A stretch of 64,000 nucleotides of DNA from an uncultured Parvularculaceae bacterium (GTDB lineage Bacteria > Pseudomonadota > Alphaproteobacteria > Caulobacterales > Parvularculaceae), in contig CAMYLZ010000012.1 in NCBI GenBank assembly GCA_947259375.1, positions 62,001 to 126,000 on the forward strand, written 5' to 3'. The notes under the pieces are model-generated. The model saw only the letters and a program-made list of their open reading frames with translations. It was not told the DNA's origin and made no database searches. A program made the translations under genes and the position numbers. Positions 48,212 through 55,779 of this stretch are shown one piece after another; within the stretch, counting starts at the first letter, position 1, and every line of letters begins with the position of its first letter.

Positions 48212-51200
48212 TGCGCCGCCGCGATGGTGACGCGCGAAACGCCGGTGCGCGCGAATAGGCCCGGCCGGTACATGTCTTCGACCACCGCGCCGGGCGCGAC
48301 AAACGCGCCTGGCGTTACCGCGCGGATAACGTAGGCGAGCGTGAAACGCTCCCCGCGCCGGATATCCACCGCGGCAACGAAGCGATCATCACGCGCCTCC
48401 GCGACGCGCGGGCGCGAAAGTTCGCCCACCCATTTATAAGGCCCGTTCCGGTCGCGCCCGCCGCCATCTTCAGGTTTCAGGATCGCTTCAATTTCAAAGC
48501 CCGCCGGCAACAAATCGGCGATAATCGCAGGGTGCAGGCGCTGATCCGACGCCCGGCCCGAAATCACCACCACCAACCGGTCATTCTGCCGGATTTGCGC
48601 AAGATCCGCCGGCCGCCCATCGCGGGTGGCGATGCGTTTGGCGAGGGTAAAGCCTTGCGCCGCCGCTGGCGGCGCCGAAGCCGGCGCGCCTGACACGCTC
48701 AGTGAACGGAAAATCTGCCCCTCGCCGTCATTACGATAAGCAAGGCCATCCGCGATCTCCGATGCCCCCGGCGTGAATGACGGCGCCGGCGGCAAATTGG
48801 CGAGCGCAACCCCGCCAACCGATAGGGCCACTGGCCCGCCCTCGCGCAGCAGCGCTTGCGCCGCCAGCAAGGTAAAGGCTTTTTCTTGCGTATGCATGGC
48901 GCCCGGCTCTTTCATCACCGTGGTGAAGGTTTCAGCAATGGCTTCGGTCTTGTCAGCTTGTCCGGCTTCGACGGCCAGCGCGAGGACGCCGGCGGTGTCG
49001 CGCAAGCTCGTTTGATAATAATCGCCGCGATTCTGCCAGCCGAAGGCGGCGACCGCTTTTTCAAAGGCGCTGCTCGCCCGGGCGCGATCGCCCATAAAGG
49101 CGAGCGCCGCGCCGATATGCGCGCGAGCAAGCGGGCTCGGCGTTTCATCGAGCAGCGCATCATGGAAATAGCGCAAATCCGACAGATCGGCCTGGCCGGC
49201 GCGCGCCAGCACATAAAGCGCATAGGCCGCCGACCGCCGGCGCAGATGTTCGCGCGTATCGTTGTTGCCGTTGAAATCCGCAACGCTTGTCTGGTAGCTT
49301 GCCAAATACCAGCGATCGACGCGGGCCATCTCCTGCAATGACGAATAAGCGCGCGCCAGCGCTGCTTCCGGCACCGCATAACCTTCCGCCTTGGCGCGAT
49401 AGAGAAAATCCGTCACATAAGCGCCAAGCCATGGCGATGCCCAGCGATCGCCGACACGCCACAAGCCAAAGGCGCCGTCCGTACTCTGACGGTCAAGCAA
49501 TGTATTTATTGCTGATTGCACGCGCGGGCGCACCTGGCGCTCCGGTCCGCGGCCGATTTCACCGCCCAGCACGTCAACGAATAATAGCGGCATCGCCGAA
49601 CTGGTCAGCTGTTCGGAGCAACCGTAAGGGTAGCGGAAAAGCGCATCGAGCAACGGTCCCGGCTCCACCCCGCGCAGGCGTGAGAAGGAGACCGCGACTT
49701 CCGCCGAGCCTGGAACAAAAGGTTCCGTCACTGTTTGCGTGAGCCGGAAAGTCTCGCCGGGATCCAGTGCGGCGGTCCTGACCTCCGTTATCGGAAAATA
49801 AGGCGTACGCGACTGGATCGGATAAGCGCGTGAGACGGCGAACCCGTCCGGCCCCTCGACCTTCAGATTGACCGCGCCGACGCCGACCTCGCCAGCCGCA
49901 AAGCTGAACGCTCTGGTCTGCTTTTCGCCGCGCGCCAGCGTGACAGTTTCACGCGCGGCAAGGCCTACCGGTCCCTCGCCGGAAAGCGAGATCACATAAT
50001 CGCCCGCCGCGCCCTCGACATTGTCGATCAGCAAGGTCGCGGTCGCGCTGTCGCCTGGCGCAATGAAGCGCGGCAGCGCAAGCTCAGCGGGCACAGGATC
50101 GCGCACGGTCAGCGGCTTCGACGCGCTGCCGAGCTTGTCTTTCGACCAGGCCACCGCCATAAGCCGCAATTCGCCATTAAAGTCCGGAACCTCAATCGGC
50201 ACGCGGGCCTTGCCGTCCTCGCCGACCGTCACCGGCCCGGAAAACAGCGCCACGGATTTCGTCGGCACGACGGTCAACCCCTCGCCGCCCAACTGATCGC
50301 CGCCAAATCGCGCCGGCGCGCCGAGATTAGCGTTCAAAATTCGTCCGTAATCATCGCGGAGCGCAACGCCGAGGCGCTTTTTGCCGTAATAATGCGCCAC
50401 CGGATCGGGCGATGAGAATTTCGTAATTCGCAAGATGCCTTCATCCACCGCCGCGAGCGTCATCATCACGCTCGCACCCGGCGCGGCGCCGGATATCGTC
50501 ACCGGCAGACCGAGGCGCTGGCGCGGCCGAAAAACATCCGGCTGGTCGATCGCCACCTCGAGTTTGCGCGCCTTCATGTCGAACGGAACATAGGTCGCGG
50601 CCATCGCCCGGCGCGGCGCCGGCTGGTTGCGCGCATCGCGCGGCGTGACGACGCTCGCTAGGACGTAAAAGCCCGCGCCCCAATCCTCGTCAGTATCGAT
50701 GATGATCTCGCGACCGCCTGCACCGACCTTCATCCGCTGCACGCGATGCACCCGGTCCGTGGCGATAGCGATCGTCGCCTCGCCTTCATAAGGCGAGTTG
50801 AGAAACAGCCGCGCGCGCGAGCCCGGCGCCACCGCGTCATTCTGCAGCGTCACCGCAGCCTGGTCCGGCGTATCCGCCCCCGCCGCATGCGAGCGCCAAC
50901 CCACATAAAAGCGAATATCGCTTGTCGCCTTGCCGCCGGCTTCGGTGACCGCCAAGCGATACGTGCCCGGATCAACGCGCTGGTTAACCAATGCTGCAAA
51001 CTGTTGCGGCCCGGTCTTGCCGCGTCCTTCAGCCACCAGCACATCGCGGAAAGAACGCCGCCAGCGCCACTGGCCGTTTTCACGATACCAGTCGAACCAG
51101 TAATCTTCTTCGACGAGACGCCATTCAAGCTCGCCATCGACTGGCTGGCCTTGCCAGTCAAGCAGCACCGCGTTGACCGCCACATCCTCATCCCGGCCAA

Positions 51201-53157
51201 AGCCGCTACCGTCGCTCGCGAGCTTAACGCCCACATAATGATCGTCAGGCCGTACCGGAATGCGCGCGGATTCACGCACAACGCGCCCGCCCGGCTCGAC
51301 AACGCCGACAACAAGATCCGCGCGCATCGGCGCGCCGTAATCTTTCGGCGCGTCATCGACTTTCAGCACGACGCTCGCTGCGCCCTCCGCATCGGTCACG
51401 GTTTTAGGCAGCGTGATGAAGCGTTCGTCGAACCGCCCGTTCACCGGCCCAAACCGATAGCCTGAAAAATCTGGAAACGGATTTGGATCGAGCCGCAGGC
51501 GCGCTTCCGCCTCGACCGCAAGACCGCTCGCCGGCGCGCCGTAAAGATAGCGGCTCGAAACTTCAAGCTCGCGCGCCTCACCCGGCCGGATCGGCGTTTT
51601 TTCGTCGCCTTCGATTTTCACCTCAAGGCGCTGCGGCACGAAATCCTCGACCGAGAATTGCGCCGCGCCGACAAGACCGTCCAAGCCGTCCGCCGCGACT
51701 TCGATGCGCCAGTGCCCGCGCGCGGCGGAGGCCGGCACATCATAGGCAAATGAGAAACCGCCCACGGAAAGTTTTTCAAAACGCCTCGTCAGGGCTTCGG
51801 TCGCATTTGGCCGGCGGATCGTCACCGTCAATGGCCGGTCATCGATGGCGCGCCCTGCATCGTTGCGCAGCAGGCCCGAAACATGGACCGTCTCGCCCGG
51901 CCGGTAAATGCCGCGATCGAGATACACGAATGCGTCAATTTTGGGTGGCGCAGCACGCCCGCCCACATCGCGGTCCGACAGATCAAGCGGCGCACGCGTC
52001 AAATCGAGCGCGGCGAAATCGTCCTGCGGGCCGTACGCCATCAACATGCGCGGCGTTAATGGATAGTCGCCATTGGTCGCCGCCCCCTGGAAACGCGCGC
52101 GACCATCCGCATCGGTGATCGCGGTGGCGAGAATATCATTATTCGCGGCGATCAGGCTCAGCTTGACGCCGGAATGCGCCCGCGCGGTCGCGATCGAACG
52201 GACGATTACGTCAATGCCGTCGGCGCCCGAATAGGTTGTCAACGCCATATCGGTGAAGACGATCCACCGCCAGGCCTGCGCCGTGCGATATTCATCAGCA
52301 CCGGGAGAGACATCTTTGATATGCAAAAAATACGCGCCGGGTTTCAGTTCGCCAAGCGCAGCGCCGAGGGCGAACACGCTGGTCGTCATTTCATTGCGCG
52401 CGCCCGGCGTTTCGATCTCGCCCGACCACAATTTGACGCCGACATCCTTGCCGTCTTCTTCATCCCAGACATAAGCGTAACGGTCTTCGCCTGTGGCCTC
52501 GCCGGCGACGATGTTCTTGCGCGCCAGCGAACGGTCCGAAACCCGGTAAACGCTAATCTCAAGCTTTTCGACATTGACTGTTTCAATACCGACGCCATCG
52601 GCCTCAAGCCGCGGAAGGATGACGCCGTCGCCGGCGAAACCCGCATAGGCCGGCTTGTCGCCAAAAGCGACAGTAAGACTGTCGGCGCGCGCGAGCCGGT
52701 CCCCGCCCCGCCCCGGCAGCCCGGCGCGCAAACGCACCTGATACTCCTTGTCGAACTCAAGGCCGACAAGGCACAGCGAAGTTCCGTCAACCTCGAAGGC
52801 GACGCCAGCCTCAGGCGTCACCCGCACATAATCCGCGTAATTGACATCGCCGCTATCATCGAGACGGCGCGTGAACTGCAGACAGGCTTTTGGCGCATCC
52901 GCGCCAGTGTCGAGGCGCAGCCGGCGATAGGCAAAGGCGTCATCCGTCGGTCCCGCCGGCCGGGGCGCGTCCTCGCCGCGCGGCGTCTGGAACGGATGGC
53001 GGGCCGTACGCGCTGGCGCCTCGCCGCCGATCGCTTGTTGCAGCGCCGGCGCGCCGCGCCCACCCGCTTCGGGCGCGACCGCCCGCCCGATGAACAACCC
53101 CGCGGCGAACGCCGCCAATACTCCGCCCGCGATAAACGCCGCCTGCCGTCGCGCCAT
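48208..53157 (-). CDS. Bacterial alpha-2-macroglobulin
   Basis: This 1649-residue periplasmic protease trap starts with one hydrophobic segment (AAFIAGGVLAAFAAGLFIG) and lacks a lipobox Cys, unlike E. coli YfhM. Serial MG domains follow (for example RGIYRPGETVHVSGLLRN near 420). The thioester motif YGCSEQ lies near residue 1180 in an alpha-alpha toroid, and the receptor-binding-like domain ends the protein. The intact Cys-x-x-Gln thioester implies covalent trapping of proteases. It is first in the coupled operon with pbpC. Confidence 0.93.
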   Translation of the reverse strand: MARRQAAFIAGGVLAAFAAGLFIGRAVAPEAGGRGAPALQQAIGGEAPARTARHPFQTPRGEDAPRPAGPTDDAFAYRRLRLDTGADAPKACLQFTRRLDDSGDVNYADYVRVTPEAGVAFEVDGTSLCLVGLEFDKEYQVRLRAGLPGRGGDRLARADSLTVAFGDKPAYAGFAGDGVILPRLEADGVGIETVNVEKLEISVYRVSDRSLARKNIVAGEATGEDRYAYVWDEEDGKDVGVKLWSGEIETPGARNEMTTSVFALGAALGELKPGAYFLHIKDVSPGADEYRTAQAWRWIVFTDMALTTYSGADGIDVIVRSIATARAHSGVKLSLIAANNDILATAITDADGRARFQGAATNGDYPLTPRMLMAYGPQDDFAALDLTRAPLDLSDRDVGGRAAPPKIDAFVYLDRGIYRPGETVHVSGLLRNDAGRAIDDRPLTVTIRRPNATEALTRRFEKLSVGGFSFAYDVPASAARGHWRIEVAADGLDGLVGAAQFSVEDFVPQRLEVKIEGDEKTPIRPGEARELEVSSRYLYGAPASGLAVEAEARLRLDPNPFPDFSGYRFGPVNGRFDERFITLPKTVTDAEGAASVVLKVDDAPKDYGAPMRADLVVGVVEPGGRVVRESARIPVRPDDHYVGVKLASDGSGFGRDEDVAVNAVLLDWQGQPVDGELEWRLVEEDYWFDWYRENGQWRWRRSFRDVLVAEGRGKTGPQQFAALVNQRVDPGTYRLAVTEAGGKATSDIRFYVGWRSHAAGADTPDQAAVTLQNDAVAPGSRARLFLNSPYEGEATIAIATDRVHRVQRMKVGAGGREIIIDTDEDWGAGFYVLASVVTPRDARNQPAPRRAMAATYVPFDMKARKLEVAIDQPDVFRPRQRLGLPVTISGAAPGASVMMTLAAVDEGILRITKFSSPDPVAHYYGKKRLGVALRDDYGRILNANLGAPARFGGDQLGGEGLTVVPTKSVALFSGPVTVGEDGKARVPIEVPDFNGELRLMAVAWSKDKLGSASKPLTVRDPVPAELALPRFIAPGDSATATLLIDNVEGAAGDYVISLSGEGPVGLAARETVTLARGEKQTRAFSFAAGEVGVGAVNLKVEGPDGFAVSRAYPIQSRTPYFPITEVRTAALDPGETFRLTQTVTEPFVPGSAEVAVSFSRLRGVEPGPLLDALFRYPYGCSEQLTSSAMPLLFVDVLGGEIGRGPERQVRPRVQSAINTLLDRQSTDGAFGLWRVGDRWASPWLGAYVTDFLYRAKAEGYAVPEAALARAYSSLQEMARVDRWYLASYQTSVADFNGNNDTREHLRRRSAAYALYVLARAGQADLSDLRYFHDALLDETPSPLARAHIGAALAFMGDRARASSAFEKAVAAFGWQNRGDYYQTSLRDTAGVLALAVEAGQADKTEAIAETFTTVMKEPGAMHTQEKAFTLLAAQALLREGGPVALSVGGVALANLPPAPSFTPGASEIADGLAYRNDGEGQIFRSLSVSGAPASAPPAAAQGFTLAKRIATRDGRPADLAQIRQNDRLVVVISGRASDQRLHPAIIADLLPAGFEIEAILKPEDGGGRDRNGPYKWVGELSRPRVAEARDDRFVAAVDIRRGERFTLAYVIRAVTPGAFVAPGAVVEDMYRPGLFARTGVSRVTIAAAQ

Positions 53158-53328
53158 GAACCCTCTCCCGTCTTCACGCCCGCCAAATCAGAATGTTGCG
53201 GGCAATTATGGCGGTTAATCAACACAAGGAAAACGATTCCGCGTCGAATCAGTGATTTTCCGGCGCCGATCGCCGAAAGCCGGTTTAGCTGCGCCGCAAA
53301 ATTGGATAAGGTCGCCGCCCAGCCGCGC
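53158..53328. other. Spacer between alpha-2-macroglobulin and the tRNA-Arg fragment
   Basis: I see no gene here. The 171 bp hold the divergent promoter regions of the macroglobulin operon and of the former tRNA-Arg gene. Confidence 0.5.
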
Positions 53329-53370
53329 GTCCCCGTAGCTCAGCAGGATAGAGCATCAGATTCCTAATCT
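53329..53370 (+). tRNA. 5' half of tRNA-Arg (anticodon CCT), cut in the anticodon arm
   Basis: The sequence starts GTCCCCGTAGCTCAGCAGG and runs through the D arm (GCTC/GAGC), the stem TCAGA and the loop TTCCTAA. It then keeps only TCT of the 3' stem before changing to CCCGACCTATATATAA. No variable loop, T arm or acceptor 3' strand follows. This is a tRNA gene split by integration, and the rest should be at the far end of the island beyond 64000. Confidence 0.8.
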
Positions 53371-53508
53371 CCCGACCTATATATAATATTCTCCATAAGA
53401 ACGTAAAATCATACATAATATCAATATGTTGTAAATTTACTTGCCTCGTTTTGATCGCCATTTTATCATTACACATAGCTTACACATTTTCGCACTTTTG
53501 AGACGATC
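53371..53508. other. AT-rich island edge with integrase promoter region
   Basis: Composition drops sharply to AT-rich right after the tRNA break, with TATATATAATATT and an ACATA/TATGT inverted repeat (about 53413-53430). This would suit integrase arm sites and a promoter for the integrase. No gene is seen. Confidence 0.55.
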
Positions 53509-55050
53509 ATGGCAGACCACACGATTATGGGCGGAAAAGTCCACGTTTATAAACGCGGACGAAGCCGATACTGGCAGTGCTCCACCTACATCGCCGGTAA
53601 GAACCGGCGTGTCAGCACCAAGCAGGAGAGCTTGGCGCAGGCAAAGGACTTTGCCGAAGATTGGTATCTGGACCTTCGCGGAAAGAACAATCGCGGCGAG
53701 CTGAAATCTGAAAAGACATTCAAGCAAGCCGCCGAGCAGTTTCTACGCGAGTACGAGGTCATCACCGAAGGTCAACGCCACCCCGGTTATGTCGAAGGAC
53801 ATGAGCGTCGGCTCAAGCTCCACCTTGTCCCCTTCTTCGGAGACAAGGGACTATCCGAAATCACTCCTGGCCTTGTGCAGGAGTACCGCATCTCCAGACT
53901 GAATCCAGACAACAAGCCAATCGAAAAGCCGTTCAAACAGGCGGTTCGCCAGTTTGAAAAGGAATACGGCTTTCGCAGCAATGACCGTACGGAACGCGAA
54001 GCCGAGTTCCGCCTTGAAACCGTGAAAAAGCACATCGTTCCCTATTTCAGCGACGCAGTTGCATCCACCGTCACATCCAAGGCTATCGAGAAATACCGCG
54101 ACTACCGGATTTCGGAGATAGATCAGGAACCCGCCATCGCCGCAAAGATGGTGGACCGGGAACTAGGCGCGCTTGGCGAAATGCTACGCTGGATGAAACA
54201 GCGCAGCAGGCCGCCGTCCAAGAGCACGATGCACCACGAGATCGTGACGCTTCGGCAGGTCATAAAGACCGCCATCCGCCACGGCTGGCTCGCACACCTG
54301 CCCGACTTCTCGCCCCCTTACCGGAAGGCCGAGAAGATTGCCCACCGCGCGTGGTTCTCGCAGGAAGAATACCGGAAGCTCTACGAGGCGTCCCGCGCCC
54401 GCACCCAACAATTCAAGGGCACGGCAAGGGCGTGGCCCAACGAGCAGTTGCACGACTACATCCTGTTCATGGCGAATACCGGCATGCGTCCGGATGAAGC
54501 CAACACGCTTGAGTTTCGCGACGTGGAGATCGTCGAGGACGAAGGAACCGGCGAAACGATCCTACTGATTTCAGTTCGGGGAAAGCGCGGTGTCGGCTAT
54601 TGCAAGAGCATGGCGAATGCCGTGCGGCCGTTTGAGCGGCTGCGCGACAGGCTTCGGCCTGCATCGGATGACCAGACCGACGATGACGACACAGAAACCA
54701 GTTCGGAAGAACGGGGCTGGCGGAAACCTAAGCCGACCGACCTTGTTTTCCCCGCCAATCACAAGAAGCAATTCAACGCCATTCTCGAAGAGAATGACCT
54801 CAAATTCGACCGCGAAGGCAGCAGGCGGACGGCCTACAGCCTGCGTCATACCTATATCTGTTTCCGGCTCCTCGAAGGTGCCGACATCTACCAGATCGCC
54901 AAGAACTGCCGCACCAGCGTCGAGATGATCGAGAAATACTATGCCTCGCACATCGCCACGACGCTCGATGCGTCAGCGATCAATGTGCGAAGGCCGAAGC
55001 GCAAAAATCAAAGCAAGGAAGACGACTCCGGCAAAAGGCCGGAGGCTTAA
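53509..55050 (+). CDS. Tyrosine site-specific integrase with duplicated core-binding region
   Basis: This 513-residue recombinase has a beta-rich arm-binding start (1-40). Two similar helical units follow (70-130, FKQAAEQFLREYEV to LVQEYRISR, and 140-201, FKQAVRQFEKEYGF to IEKYRDYRI), then the catalytic domain. Active-site residues are Arg327 (NTGMRPDE), Arg446 in YSLRHTYI and a Tyr at 477 or 478 (EKYYASH). The second His box reads NCRTS instead of GHSS. The usual core-binding unit is single. It faces into the island from the tRNA fragment and likely catalyses its integration. Confidence 0.92.
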   Translation: MADHTIMGGKVHVYKRGRSRYWQCSTYIAGKNRRVSTKQESLAQAKDFAEDWYLDLRGKNNRGELKSEKTFKQAAEQFLREYEVITEGQRHPGYVEGHERRLKLHLVPFFGDKGLSEITPGLVQEYRISRLNPDNKPIEKPFKQAVRQFEKEYGFRSNDRTEREAEFRLETVKKHIVPYFSDAVASTVTSKAIEKYRDYRISEIDQEPAIAAKMVDRELGALGEMLRWMKQRSRPPSKSTMHHEIVTLRQVIKTAIRHGWLAHLPDFSPPYRKAEKIAHRAWFSQEEYRKLYEASRARTQQFKGTARAWPNEQLHDYILFMANTGMRPDEANTLEFRDVEIVEDEGTGETILLISVRGKRGVGYCKSMANAVRPFERLRDRLRPASDDQTDDDDTETSSEERGWRKPKPTDLVFPANHKKQFNAILEENDLKFDREGSRRTAYSLRHTYICFRLLEGADIYQIAKNCRTSVEMIEKYYASHIATTLDASAINVRRPKRKNQSKEDDSGKRPEA

Positions 55051-55097
55051 TCCCCTTCTCTCACCCGTCAGGCTCGGAAGGCACCTTTAAGAGCCGT

Positions 55098-55128
55098 CAG
55101 GGCCAGCCCGTGGGGCGTTAGGGGCCTG
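55098..55128. repeat. Structured direct repeat, copy 1
   Basis: A 24-bp core (55102-55125), identical to copy 2, includes the small hairpin GCCC-GTG-GGGC. The outer flanks CAGGGCC and GGGCCTG can pair except for one position. It lies about 50 bp after the integrase stop. Confidence 0.6.
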
Positions 55129-55218
55129 GACGGGCAAAGGCCACCACCTATCTATCGTCCGGCAGCGGACACTTGCGGTGTGCCTTATTTCAGGCTGAGA
55201 GGGTAGCCGTTCAGCCGT

Positions 55219-55250
55219 CCGAGCCAGCCCGTGGGGCGTTAGGGGCTCGG
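55219..55250. repeat. Structured direct repeat, copy 2
   Basis: The same 24-bp core (55223-55246) appears 121 bp after copy 1. The flanks here are CCGAGCC and GGCTCGG and pair perfectly. They differ from copy 1 on both sides, so pairing is kept while sequence changes. The stretch 55051-55590 otherwise holds only one doubtful small gene. Confidence 0.65.
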
Positions 55251-55274
55251 GACACCTGAATAACTCTTTTGAGC

Positions 55275-55565
55275 TTATGACCTCCATTCAGGCAAGCCAT
55301 CGAGCTCGGCAGCTAGATGGTAAGCCCAAGACATCGAACGGGAATTCACGAAGATCGTGCCCTCGATCAAACAGAGCGGCCCCGCGATAAAGGCACCGAT
55401 CCGGAAAGCCTCCAAAGTGCCAATGCGTTCCTCCAATTGCGCCCCAAATTGACGGCAACCGCCACCCAACCAACCCTGCGCGGATTGGATATGCACCCGC
55501 GCTTCGTCGCCGGAACGGGTAGGCATTACCATTGTTATCTCCGCAATTTTCCCGTATTTTCTCAT
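55275..55565 (-). CDS. Doubtful small protein, unknown
   Basis: The minus strand reads 96 codons from ATG 55565 (MRKYGKIAEITMVMPT) to TAA at 55275. The composition looks protein-like, with a hydrophobic middle (FRIGAFIAGPLCLIEG) and SMSWAYHLAAELDGLPEW at the end. No family is recognised and the ribosome site is weak. ATG 55532 is an alternative that leaves more promoter space. It is divergent from the HTH gene. Confidence 0.35.
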   Translation of the reverse strand: MRKYGKIAEITMVMPTRSGDEARVHIQSAQGWLGGGCRQFGAQLEERIGTLEAFRIGAFIAGPLCLIEGTIFVNSRSMSWAYHLAAELDGLPEWRS

Positions 55566-55590
55566 TGGGAATCTTGCGCGCAGGAACGCC

Positions 55591-55779
55591 ATGCAGACCG
55601 ACATTATGACCATCCAAGAGGTGGCGGAGTATCTCAAGCTCAACCAGAAGACCGCCTATAGGTTGGCGTCTGAAGGCGAGATACCCGGTTTTAAAGTTGG
55701 CGGTTCGTGGCGGTTCAAACGACAGGACATCGAACGCTGGATTGCCCAGAGGACAAAGACGCAGAAAGATAAAAGCTAA
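55591..55779 (+). CDS. Small helix-turn-helix protein (excisionase/MerR-like fold)
   Basis: This 62-residue DNA-binding protein reads TIQEVAEYLKLNQKTAYRLASEGEIPGFKVGGSWRF (residues 7-42; the last part is the wing), then RQDIERWIAQ. That is the HTH_17 type also used by excisionases. AGGAA precedes the ATG. Its stop overlaps the hsdM start (TAATG), so it is translated with hsdM. This suggests that it controls the restriction operon like a C protein rather than acting as the excisionase of the island, though the second role cannot be ruled out. Confidence 0.85.
   Translation: MQTDIMTIQEVAEYLKLNQKTAYRLASEGEIPGFKVGGSWRFKRQDIERWIAQRTKTQKDKS

Noticed and set aside
53285-53476. Minus-strand 63-codon frame across the tRNA break
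   Set aside because: It spans the tRNA fragment and AT-rich edge, has no ribosome site and changes composition midway.
55591-55779. Calling the HTH protein the excisionase of the island
   Set aside because: Its overlap with hsdM argues for a role in the restriction operon; the fold alone does not prove excision.
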